This document shows, piece by piece, positions 15,001 to 25,600 of a stretch of 64,000 nucleotides of DNA (position 1 is its first letter; each line of letters begins with the position of its first letter). The stretch is from positions 11,039,538 to 11,103,537 of the forward strand of contig NC_061146.1 of NCBI RefSeq assembly GCF_905220365.1, written 5' to 3'. Origin of the DNA: Vanessa cardui (taxonomy: Eukaryota > Arthropoda > Insecta > Lepidoptera > Nymphalidae). Under the pieces are notes generated by a model, which worked only from the letters and a program-made list of their open reading frames with translations, did no database searches and was not told the DNA's origin. The position numbers and the translations under genes are program-made.

Positions 15001-18000
15001 TAAACCAAAGCTTTTTCATATGATTTGTTTAAATATTTCGTGCTCATCCGGACAACATTCAGCCATAAGTATAGCTAGACAATCTCTAGATTATAGTTAT
15101 AGAAGACTATTAAAGTTATGCTCATTTGAAGCCCATTCAAGTCCACCAACCCGCATTGGAACAGCGTGGTGTTAGAAACCTTCTACTCAAAGGGAGAGGA
15201 GGCCTTTAGACCAGCAGAAGGAATTTACAGGCTGCTGTTGTTGTTGAAGCCCATTTTACCAGGCGGTGTGGTAGGGGTTAAGGATAATATTGACACTATC
15301 AACGCAATAACTTGTTAATTAGACATATCGGTCTCCAACTATATGATTGATATTTATGAAGTTAATTCGCACACAGATGGCAAAGGGCAGGGCAAAGGGA
15401 TCACTAATCGTAAAATATTAGGTCAGTCTCGTAGTAGTATTGTACCAATAAGCACTATTTAATAGTGAACCGGTAACATTAGACAAAAGGGACATCACAT
15501 CGTAGTTCCCCACGTTGGTGACGCAATGACATTGTAAGAATTGGAATATTTCTTACAGTGCCAATGTCCACGGGCGGTGTTGAAAACCTACCATTAATTG
15601 GTTCACTATAAGTTTACATTTTTAAATTATATAGAAATACCCTTAAGTAAATTCCGTACTCGGCGGTATAAATAAATTTTTAATTTTTAGGGTAGGGTCT
15701 TTTCAATTTGCTACTAATACACCTACAATGGGCTAGCCCTTATTATATTTGATTAAATTTGAGAGAAAAAAGAAAAACAGATATTTCCCTTATCTAAGAC
15801 TACAAATAAAAATACTAGAAAAACATAAGTGAAGCATATTTTGCCTTCCGCTAATATTAATTAGATGCCTCATTCAAACTTCCTGTACAGAATCCAGAGA
15901 TTTAAACGAGATAACGTGACAGCTCACGGAGTGACGGCATGAGCAGCCAGCCTTGGCCCAGATCTAGTTGTACTTAAAATGTTGAATGCAAAATGACTTA
16001 TAGTTTCCAAATTTAAATAATATTATAATTACAACATGACTTGTCATGACTGCGTTATTACGCCAAAACATGAAGTATTCAATTTATTTTATAAATAAAT
16101 ATACACCGAAATAGATATTATCTAGCTCGGTTATTGGCTTTATGTGCTCGTGAGGTGCGTTATTATTTACATCAGCCAGCTTTTAATAAACCAATATTGA
16201 TCAATTCATACGTCATAAAATTATCTTACACTTTTAAAATTTTGTTCGAAACTTTTCTCTCTGTGGAATGCGTGTAGTTCCGCGGCAAGTGGGCGGCCTT
16301 ACCGCCAGACCTTTCACCCAGCGCTCAGTATATTGTAAAACTATAAAGATTTAATATACACACGCGTAATACGACCAGAGAGAAAACAACCTAAAAATAA
16401 TCCTATCAGAAGAAAAATCACCTTTTTCCTAGAAAAGGGTTATCATTGGTACATCGTTAATTCCTGACGTTCAATTTCATTTGACATGATTTCAAAAATG
16501 CCATTATTCCGTTTCTTTAAACGCGTATAAGTGCTAGTCTAGGCATTCGGAGTCTAGACGAGACCGGGCGACCTCGATGCGAGAACGAACGAGCAACTAC
16601 ACGTGATTATTTTTACTATCATATTCGATTCTTGACGTTTAAAAGGTGTGCCCGTTGAAACATCCAAACGATTGGGGGTGAACTCGTTGAGATATCGATA
16701 TCTTATCCTCGATAAAAATTGTATGATGACTATAATCTTACTGAGATTGAGATGTAGTCAGATTTTATGACTTAAGAACGAGCAGGCGGTGACACAGATC
16801 GAGTAGCCTTGAAGCTGTTAAATGACACATGTGCCGAGTAATTATTAACGGCCCAATTTAATAATAAAAAAATATTAATACGAACTTACATTATTAGTCG
16901 ATATCATAAGTCGATACAATTGAAGTATAATATGAAAAAATATGTATTACAGCAATAATCCTTGATTATTGTTTTTAATATTTGTAATGCCCAAAAATCC
17001 AAAAACCATGTTCCCAAAAATAGGTCACATTATTTTGGATCCAATCGTTCCAATTCGTTCAGTACTAGACGTTTGACCTGTATTATTATGCTTTGTTTAA
17101 TTGCTTAGAAGAAATTACAAGACGAGCTAAGTACCCTCCACTTACGACTACTTTCACTGACACATCGGAAGTTGAAAAGGCCGGCCGTTTGTTTGCATCT
17201 TACATAACGCCACATGATCGGCTCCGCTCTGAGGGCACTGACTCGCAAGGTCGTCTGCAGCACATTCACACTGAATTTTAACACGTATCTGCCGCCGACT
17301 CCTAAGTGCATTGAGGGAAGTACAATGCAATCACTTGAAAATGACAGAGGTTTGGCGGTTGGAGGAAACTTCTCAATTGCTATTTCTTCGTATATTAGAC
17401 GAAATTGGATGAAGGCGTAATATTTCACGATTTATCTTATTCCATTAGTTTTTGAATTAAGATTGTTATGGAACATTTTGGGTAAAAACTGGCAACAGAC
17501 AAAAACGTAGCTAAATTTGTTAAGTTAACGATGAAAAGGAATGTGAGACAATTTGAAGAGCTCCTTCATGTTTTGCCTGAACTGAGGGAAAATATAAATA
17601 ATTCTCTTCTAAAAATCTAACTCTAACAGTGCTTGCATTCACAGCTCCAATATTAATATATTTATAGACAATAGTATCAATCACATAGGTAACTCATCCA
17701 GCACTCGTTTAATTAGAACGAGGCCGAGAAAACTCATTGAAGTTTTGAATGCAACTTGCATATACACAAGTATCGGGACCGAATACACTTGGGACAAGCT
17801 TCTAAATTGGGTCGTATGAATAAATTACTAATTCCGATTCGGTCTGCTGTATGCATTCAACGGCGACTGCGAAAGATTTCGCTTTCGTGACAAATGATGA
17901 CGTGGTACGCAAGCTTGAACAGGATGTTATGTCATTTACAGAGCAGCAGGATATCGTTAGCAAACGTATTGTCGAATCTTTGATCAAGCTGCGTTATCTT

Positions 18001-21000
18001 TTAATTGGTTATATTTAAAAGGCTTTCTGTTTTTATTCTCGTATGTTTTTTTGCTTTTGTGTTTTATAATTATCATAATAATTAGTTGCTTGTAGTTGAA
18101 GTGTATTAAATAAAGCCACAAAAATCTGTTACAAAACTCTCGAAAATTTGTTTATTTTTTGGCCATTCATCAAGTTTTCAGATATTTGTTCTAACAATTT
18201 ATAGTACATGTTGCTATATAGTAAGATTTAAAATGCACCGAGTATAACGCTTACTAACGCTAGACATCATAAAAATCATAATATACAGGTGATTAAAACA
18301 AAACAGTTACAAAGCAAACTTATTAAATTCAATTACAGTCGTGGCATGAATAATAACGCAGTCTGCAAATGCGGATTATGACGTGGCACGGGGTTTAAGA
18401 ACAAAGCCTGTATGCTGAACGGCGATACCATGTCCTACAGCGACCCACATTGACAGAAACAAGGGCCTCCTTAAGTTATTCTTCAGATGAATGTAATGAC
18501 AAGTAGGGTTCCGTACATACATCTCAGCAAGTACATACAACCCTAATTTGGCTTAACTACTTAGATCACTTGTTAACACCGCATTGAGAATGGAATTTCT
18601 AAACGATGCCAATGTTATACAGTTTGGCATCGTTTAGAAATTATAGATAAACACTAGACGAAACACGTACGGTTTAAGTAGAGTAAGAGCCAGTTCATCG
18701 TCACATAGCTGAGGAAATACATCTTCTAAAAGAGATTGCATCTGTCGTCGATACGGACGATAGCGGTCCTTAATCTCCGGCCCGGACGATAACGCAGATT
18801 TCCTTTCTGTTCGTTTGGCACTGTTCGAGGCACGTTTGGTCAATCTAGGCTATTAACACAAACTATTGTTTTGTTCGCGTCTAAACGTTAGAGGCTCAGT
18901 AGAAAGAATACGTAAACCTCAATCGGAAATCGCGGGTTTGAATCTTAGAATTATTTTCTATTTTATGTAGGTATATGACAGCTGTCATGGATGTCATATT
19001 GAATCTGAATAAGGATACGGATATATGAGTAATATTTTACCGGTTGCAGATACGGATACGAAATTATTTCAAATTACCCGATTGTTTCGGTTGATTTCTG
19101 TTACGGATATTAGAGTACTTCGAATTGTAAAACAAAAAAATAATAGATATTAATTTGAATTTATTTGTTTATTATTATTTAGTATTCAGTATAATCCCTT
19201 TCAGAGTAACACTATGCAAAAACAAAACACAACGTATATAATATAGAGGGACGATCAAATCGGTCACGTGATGGTGAGTGGTCCACAGCATCGCTAACGC
19301 ATCAAAAATCTTAAAAATGCAAATGGAGGGAAAAATGTTGTGTCCCTGTAGTTGTGTCTGTAGTACACTAGGTCACTTAACAATTAAACCGAAACACAAC
19401 AATGCACAGTATGTGCAGATGTTTATGACTCATCTTATACAGTGAAGGGTAATATCGTGAGGACACCTGCACGCAAATAGGAATGTTAATAAGTCCCTAA
19501 AATGAGCATTTCAAAAAAATCTCAAAAAAATAAAAAACAAATACAAGAGTATGAACAATGGAATATTAATCATACAATAAAAATTGGGTTTCTGGGCTTC
19601 TGTCATATTTATTAGTAATCGGAATTTTCGGATATTAGCAACAGCAGATAACATAAATACATTTTAGTGATAATTTTAATACTGAGATATGTAATTAAAT
19701 ACATATCCAAATTAAATCTTTGATGCCATTATTTGTACTAATAACATTATTTAAATATTTTGACACATATACACATGGCTTCATAATTTACTGGTCAACT
19801 GTACTCAGTTTTGTGTATCACAATAGTTATCACCTACACATCCGTCGTTGTCTAGACAAACACCAATACTTGGTCTATCCAATTCCTATGATTTGTAACC
19901 CTTGAATGTTTACAACAATGGTACATTTTTCGGTAAATAGTGCAATGGTATATGAGCCACCCAGAGATGTAAAAAAAAAACAAAAAAATAGTAATCCCTC
20001 ATAATGGCGTATTTTTAGTATACCTTAATTAAAATAGAATAATTAATTTATAATCCACTTGCCTCATTAAGAATGTCACAGCTAAAGATTAGTTGACGGT
20101 GATACCAATAAGCAATAAAACCAAATACCAGTGTAAAATTATTAGACACACACACACTGAATACTAACATTTCATTATATGTTTACTAGATGTTACCTAA
20201 TTAGATTTCTTTTTCTCTATTTTTGGAGGTTTCCCTGCAAGTGCTTCAGTTAATTTATCATTTACTCTTAGAGGCTTTATAATCAAAATGAAGCACTCAC
20301 TTGAGATTGCTGTATATGTATATCTTATTTGACATTGAAATAGTTCTTTTTTATTATTACTGTGATTAATTAAATGCTGCAGACATTATTTTTCACAATT
20401 ATTTATCATTCAAAAATCATATATCATAATCATCATATAAGCAAAAATATTTGTGTTAAGAAATACTTTTTTGGAATCAGAGTAGAGTTCTTCGGCAGAC
20501 ATAGTGTACACTTACAAGGTATGATTATTGTGCGAAATTGACTAACAAGTTCTTAGAAATAGAAAAATGACCAATAATTTATTTCAATGCATCTTCTCAA
20601 GCGTGAAGTTATTCTTAAGCAAGCATACGAAAAAAATATAAACTGTTACATTAAATATAAATTTTTACAGTAACTCATCAAAGTCTCACTCAATAATAAG
20701 GCAATCATCTGCCTTCCTGACAGAAGTAATAATGAACTGTTGTGTACCTCTCAACATATTACTGTTTATGATTCATAAAAGTTGTACTTAGAGCAGGGAC
20801 ATAACATTCCAGAACTAATTTAAGTCATGAAACTTAACCTATAACATAACAAGAAGTTAAATTAAAGATTAACTACAAAAAAATTAACTAAATATAATAA
20901 TAATGTACATGTAAAAAGTATTGCAATAATTATTTTATAAATTATACATATACTCGGTAATTACTACTTAAAAATCCATTTTTATAGATGATAAAGAGCA

Positions 21001-21948
21001 CTTAGTATAAAAACTGAGATGCTTAAAAATATTATTATATAATAGAGGTTTAACAAATAATTTCAGTAATATTTCCAATAACATACTTCTGATAAGAAAA
21101 ATAAGTATTACCAACAGGACTTTGCATTAAAATAAATTGTTTTATAATTCCTAATCAATCAAACAGAATCTTCCTCTTTCAACCACTTATTAAAAACAAT
21201 AAGAAAAATATCAAAAATAAATAGTAACCAAATATAAGTTTATTTTCAGCTACTTAAAAGCACATGGGCCACATTGAAAATTGTCTTTTTTCATTATTTG
21301 AATTAAAGATGTTTCATTTTTAATCATAGAAGGGTATATTGACATTAATTCATCAATACTGAAATTATCTAATTCTAATTTTTAATCTAATTTAAATGAT
21401 TGATTAATATAATTAACTAAATATCCTAATTAAGACCTAATCAAAAGGGATGCGACATTTGAAAATAACACACGATATTTTTCCGGCCACCAATGACGAA
21501 ACCCGTTCGCCGGCCCGCGCTGTCAACCCCACGAGACACCACACCTCGGCCTGTGCTCTGTGCACGTCAAACCCAATGACAGCTAGCTAGTGAAATGAAA
21601 AACAACTTACCCTAAAACTCCAGGCTTGTAATTGTAATTGGGTATCCGCCACGGGCAGCCACCGTATTCGCCTATGAGAGCATCGTGGTTTTGATTCAGG
21701 TTAAACGTAGATGCGCGGTTATCGTTCGCTTTCCTTCGCGTTGGATTAAAATAATTATTATTCCTATTTTCACCGTTCACTTCGTTTAATGGTATAAAGT
21801 CTTGTGCTTTATTCACATTAGGATTAGCGTTCTCTAAGTTTTTGAGGTTCATTTTGTCTGTTTCACTTTGAGTTTCCCAGATACGAAGCCACAAGCGCTT
21901 CGCGGGTCCTTCCTGCTCGGGCTGATACCACCCAACGTAGGGATCCAT
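3008..21948 (-). CDS. Trf4-1: Trf4/TENT4 non-canonical poly(A) polymerase, complete, 8 coding exons
   Basis: Coding exons, in gene order on the minus strand: 21948-21611, 13240-13047, 7850-7711, 7090-7028, 5200-4913, 4293-4189, 3670-3220 and 3150-3008 (stop TGA at 3010-3008). They total 1722 nt, or 573 residues, with every splice phase consistent and all introns GT-AG. The N-terminus MDPYVGWYQPEQEGPAKRLW matches the start of animal PAPD5/PAPD7. Exon 2 carries the nucleotidyltransferase signature GSFRTGLYLPTSDIDL with catalytic D171 and D173; the third Asp (D226) lies in VDISF of exon 4. Exons 5-6 hold the PAP-associated domain, including LIEFFELYGR and the loop IEDPLTPGNDIGRSSYG. Exon 7 turns Pro/Ser/Ala-rich (low complexity), and the last exon ends in a basic cluster, RHRKRRH. 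Family role: adds short oligo(A) tails to nuclear RNAs for exosome decay (TRAMP-like) and mixed tails to mRNAs. The ATG at 21948 is chosen by homology. The gene is head-to-head with LIG1. Confidence 0.95.
3400..3470 (-). repeat. GC-rich codon repeat encoding Pro/Ser/Ala tract of Trf4
   Basis: Within Trf4 exon 7, repeated GGCGACGG-type units (plus-strand view) encode a PSPAPSPAPSPSPPSPPS-like linker. It is simple-sequence coding DNA, likely variable in length, and lies outside the catalytic core. Confidence 0.7.
3671..4188 (-). other. Trf4 intron 6
   Basis: A 518-bp intron between the IEDPLTPGND exon and the Pro/Ser-rich exon. I recognise nothing in it beyond the splice sites. Confidence 0.8.
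4294..4912 (-). other. Trf4 intron 5
   Basis: A 619-bp AT-rich intron with donor AAG|GTAGGA at 4912 and acceptor CGTAG at 4294. No other feature recognised. Confidence 0.8.
5930..6080 (-). mobile_element. Helitron-derived internal fragment
   Basis: CGGTTTTTGATGCGGTTTTT, then GATAGAGTGATTCGAGAGGAAGG and an ATAATACATGGACTATAA-like phrase, matches the interior of common lepidopteran non-autonomous Helitrons. Similar phrases recur in this window near 28240, 41610 and 50050. Both termini are lost. Confidence 0.45.
6640..6845 (+). repeat. Interspersed repeat A (plus orientation)
   Basis: Runs from GGCGGACGAGCATATGGGCC through ATGACGCTGTAAG and ACATCGTCAATG to CCGGAACACAACTATACTG. Related copies in this window are at about 15450-15600 (minus), 19236-19420 (plus), 34594-34720 (plus) and 50795-51036 (minus). 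It is an abundant lepidopteran short repeat; I do not assign a family name. Confidence 0.7.
6875..6952 (-). mobile_element. SINE 3' tail fragment, minus orientation
   Basis: CAACAACAGCCTGTAAATTT followed by CCTCTCCCTTTGAGGAGAAG is the reverse complement of the 3' part of the tRNA-derived SINE that is complete at 28977-29279. Confidence 0.7.
7323..7580 (-). mobile_element. Second tRNA-like SINE family, near full length
   Basis: Read on the minus strand it begins GACGACCTCCATGGTCGAGTG (box A-like), has a box B-like GGGTTCGATTCCTGGCCGAG, continues through a body shared with 49753-49985, and ends in an (AAATA)n-type tail. It fills most of Trf4 intron 3 (7091-7710). It is not a functional tRNA gene, because no cloverleaf closes. 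Confidence 0.75.
7914..7947. repeat. Perfect 13-bp fold-back
   Basis: TTTCATTATCAAA (7914-7926) and its exact reverse complement (7935-7947) are separated by 8 bases. Confidence 0.85.
9660..9699. repeat. Perfect 13-bp fold-back
   Basis: ACACCTAACTTAC (9660-9672) and its reverse complement (9687-9699) are separated by 14 bases. Confidence 0.85.
15139..15246 (+). mobile_element. SINE 3' half, 5'-truncated
   Basis: CCACCAACCCGCATTGGAAC followed by AGAGGAGGCC and CAGGCTGCTGTTGTTGTTG matches the 3' half of the SINE at 28977-29279. The head is missing. Confidence 0.75.
15450..15600 (-). repeat. Interspersed repeat A (minus orientation), degraded
   Basis: TTCTTACAGTGCCAATGTCCACGGGCGGTG and nearby text is the reverse complement of the repeat at 6640-6845, with many substitutions. 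Confidence 0.5.
17093..18120 (+). other. Unrecognised relic with short coding-like frames
   Basis: Open frames at 17093-17280 (containing LEEITRRAKYPPLTTTF) and about 17846-18019 (containing VRKLEQDVMSFTEQQDIV) look richer in ordinary amino-acid composition than the AT-rich intron around them. The stretch ends in an AATAAA at about 18109. I recognise no family. It may be a decayed mobile element or retropseudogene, or chance. Confidence 0.25.
18594..18642. repeat. Perfect 19-bp fold-back
   Basis: AATTTCTAAACGATGCCAA (18594-18612) and its exact reverse complement (18624-18642) flank an 11-base spacer. Confidence 0.9.
19236..19420 (+). repeat. Interspersed repeat A (plus orientation), old copy
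   Basis: GGACGATCAAATCGGTCACG, then GATGGTGAGTGGTC and AACCGAAACACAACAATGCA, follow the order of the 6640-6845 repeat with heavy divergence. Confidence 0.5.
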
Positions 21949-22629
21949 TCAGCCAAAGCAAGGTTCCACTATATGGGATAACACATTTTGTTTCATTTCA
22001 CATTTATAATTACTATATTGAAAATTAATACAAAACAAAAATAAGTCACACCACATTCGGAACATGGACGACACGCGGATAGTTGACACTTCATTTACTA
22101 GAGGGCGCCATCTTAGCAAAATAAGTTCGAGACACATTCTAGACTTTTGTTCACCTTTTTAATAAATAAATTGTAATTTTTAAATATACTTTTTTTATTA
22201 AATAAACTGTTTCTAAAAATACTGTTATAATAAAGCGACTACCTTGAAATCGATATTTTATATAAGAAAATTTAAAAACGAGATACCGACGAAATGAAAT
22301 AAATGATAAGTCCACATGTATAAAAAAGGAAGCTAAAATATAATTTAGCGTGAATTTTGTGTTTTCAATATGTAAATGAAACATATCATTTTACTCTACT
22401 TTATATACTAATATTTTATATCAGTAATAATGGTAGCCATAAACAAGTCAAACAATTTTACAGATTTAGTTTTACTTTATGTTGGTACCTACATGATTAT
22501 CGTGGTAATGATCCACGATTTCGCGCCTAAATCCTAAATTATGTCAAAAAATGAGAAGGTTATGACAGTGCAAAAGATATATTTTTAATATTTTTATTTA
22601 TAAATTAAGATACAATTAAATAAGTGTAT
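21949..22629. promoter_or_regulatory. Divergent Trf4/LIG1 promoter region
   Basis: Only 681 bp separates the Trf4 start codon (21948, minus) from the first LIG1 ATG (22630, plus), so both promoters and both 5' UTRs must lie here unless upstream non-coding exons exist. Visible motifs: TTTCGCGC (E2F type) at 22519-22526; GCGCCATCTTAG near 22105-22116, fitting the YY1/Pho core GCCAT; and AATCGATA near 22246, one base off the insect DRE TATCGATA. No clear TATA box is placed relative to either gene. Confidence 0.65.
22519..22526 (+). promoter_or_regulatory. E2F-type site upstream of LIG1
   Basis: TTTCGCGC is an exact match to the E2F consensus TTTSSCGC. It ends 103 bp before the first LIG1 ATG. 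Replication genes, LIG1 among them, are known E2F targets in animals. Confidence 0.55.
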
Positions 22630-25600
22630 ATGAATATTTTAAAATTAATAAATAGATGTAGATTAGTTATATCAATACCAACTCAACCCTTGTCAAGAAC
22701 CTTAAATAATAAAACTTACAAACAAATCGTTGAAAGACCAAATGTTTATGTAAATATACCTCTACGGAACATGTCTCAAAAAAGTATAACGTCGTTTTTT
22801 AAATCGACTCCGAAGAAAACTGAAGAGAAGATCAATAAGGATGATGTAAGAAGTTATCATTTACACACATACATATGTCAATATGTACAACAAAACCGGT
22901 GTACAGTCCGAAACTATGATAATTTAAAAATGTTATAGGAAATCTTTTTAAAAGTTATTTATGATGCACTAGTTCTATAAATAAACTGAGATATACAAGA
23001 TAAACAATATCTGGTATGGGTTAAAAAGCATTATAATTATACATATTTGTTTAAATTTTATCAAAACTTAAAAAAAAATGTAAAGTGGATATAAGTTAAG
23101 TAGAAGTTTTTATCGTACAACAGTTTGTATGATATGAACAAAAATGTAATGAAAATCTCCTTGTAATGTATCATATGACTGAAGGAATTTTATTATAACA
23201 TTTTATTTGTTTTTTGATTGAAATAGGCTGTAGGTGTTTCTAGTAAGATTATTATGAATGTTAACCTCCTCTTATTCTTAAACAATCAACATTAGAAATT
23301 AATAGTATTATTTTTCTTATTGTTAAGTCAATATCCAGTTTAAACAACAGCAGTGAAGTCAACGGAACCTCTGCAAATGAAAATGGAAAGGTAATCGACT
23401 GTTACTTATTCTCTAATGATCTGAACTCATGTTTACTATGGCAATCATCAGTTTTGTGCAATTTGTGAGCAATTAAACATCTTGTTTATATACTGCAGTA
23501 TGATATACTTAAAAAATGAAAATGCTTTCTCATCATATATTTGTTATGTGTGGTATATATTATATTTGAAATTTTCAGAGGTCAAAAAGACTCAGATCAA
23601 GCAGTAGTGAAAGTAAGTCACCAGAGACTGAAAAAAAGTCACCTCCCGTTAAATCTGAAAAGGTTTGCCTTTTTAATATCCAAATCTAATTCCTGAAATT
23701 GGTTAGTGATCTGAATGACTAATATTGACATGTTATATTTTATACAGATATTGTTATTAAATTTGAAAACAAATATACTTATTCTCAAACAATATTAAAT
23801 TTATTTTCATTTCGATAGTGTTTGATATTAATTATTTAAATATATATTTTAATTTTATAGAAAAAGAAGGTAAAAAGACAAAGAATAGACAGCTCAGAGA
23901 GTGAATCTGAATCACCAACAAAACCCATTGAGGAGCAGAGCGATATAAAGCTAGAGAGAAGTAACAATCCCCCTAAGACATATGATTCGCCAAAATCTAA
24001 AAAGAGTAAAAAGCAAGAAAATATTGTCTCAGAAAAGAAAATAAAGGTAGAGAAAACATCACCAAAGACACCTAAAAAAAAAGAAGTGAAGAGTAAAGAG
24101 AGTCCCCTGAACAAGTTCATGGTTAAAGTTGAGAAATCTGAGGACAGTGAAACAAAGAATAACAAGGAAAACATTAAAAATGATGAAGAGAAACCAGAAG
24201 TAGTTGCAGGTATAACTTTCCCATTACAACTAATGCTGCATAAAATCTTTGTTTGTATTTTAAATGTTGGCTGTCAGTGGTTTGGTTTGGTGGACCACCC
24301 ACTTCTAAATTAGACTTTAATGATGAAAGTTGTATATTATTATTATTAAATTTGTTTTTGAAATTGCTCTTTATATTAGTTCCTAGTATTATAAATTTGA
24401 TTTCTTTAATATTTATTACATTTTTTTTTAAATTTGCATTTTGTTTACTATAGAAATTGACTACAACCCAGCAAAACCCAAGTACCACCCCATCAAGGAT
24501 GCATGCTGGTCCAAGGGCGAAGCGGTTCCATATCTCGCCCTCGCCAAGACTTTAGAGGTCATCGAGGGCACATCGGCTCGATTAAAAATGGTGGAGATAC
24601 TGAGCAACTACTTCAGGTCTGTGATAGCACTGACTCCCGAGGACCTGCTGGCCAGCATATACCTGTGCCTGAATAAGCTGGCACCGGCATATCACAGCTT
24701 GGAGTTGGGTAACTATATTTTCTTCAAATAAATAAAATAGATCTTAATTTTAATTTAATTTTCAACTTTAATTTTTATGAAAACGAATATGTTTCGTAAT
24801 GATGACAACGGGGCCCGTCGCAGGCATCGCGGAGACGTATCTGATGAAGGCGGTGGGGCAGTGCACGGGCCGCACGCTGGCGCAGATGCGCAGCGCGGCG
24901 CAGCGCAGCGGCGACCTGGGGCTCGTGGCCGAGCAGGCGCGCGCCACGCAGCGCACCATGTTCGCCGCGCCCAAGCTGCTCGCGCGCCGCGTGCTCGCCG
25001 CGCTGCGGGACGTCGCCGCCATGAGCGGTGCGCACACACACGCACACACACGAACGCACGCCCGCCAGCACACGCGCACGCACACGCACGCGCACACACG
25101 CCCACGCTCACACACGCACGCGCACACACGCCCACGCACACACACGCAAGCACACACACACACACAAGCACACACACACACGCACAGACACACACGCACA
25201 CACACACGCGCACAAACACACGCGTATACGCACACGCGACTCGCACACTTACATGATCATAACTTATAATATTGGAATTACCTATTACAATATTATCAGA
25301 TGTGATGAGAGTTATTTCTGCGGTTTTGGTGACATTCTATAGGTAACTTTTATTTTTCAGGGCAAGCATCAGTTAATAAGAAAATTGGAAAAATCCAGTC
25401 TTTATATGTTGCCTGCAGGCATTCAGAGGCGCGATATCTGATACGGTAAATCTTAAACTACTTCATTGAAACGACATTAACATGCTTTTGTTATGTAGTG
25501 CGTGTGGTCCGCAGGTCGCTGGAGGGCAAGCTGCGCGTGGGGCTGGCGGAGCAGTCCGTGCTGCAGGCGCTGGCGCTCGCCTGCGCGAGCACGCCGCCGC

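Larger units (their letters stand above)
13241..21610 (-). other. Trf4 intron 1 (8.4 kb)
   Basis: The large first coding intron. Contents that I recognise: simple GTAAAA and ATCAAAA repeats at 13440-13530, a truncated SINE at about 15139-15246, repeat A copies at 15450-15600 and 19236-19420, an unexplained stretch of short open frames at 17093-18120, and a perfect fold-back at 18594-18642. From 19.5 to 21.5 kb it is very AT-rich with nothing recognisable. Confidence 0.7.

Noticed and set aside
23328..23390. LIG1 exon 2 acceptor at TATCCAG, 12 bases downstream
   Set aside because: It gives a stop codon in the required phase. The acceptor at TTGTTAAG keeps the frame and follows a T-rich tract.
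24755..25269. Overlapping His/Thr-rich and Val/Cys-rich open frames over LIG1 exon 6 and intron 6
   Set aside because: They are produced by the CA/CG simple repeat and run across a proven exon-intron boundary.
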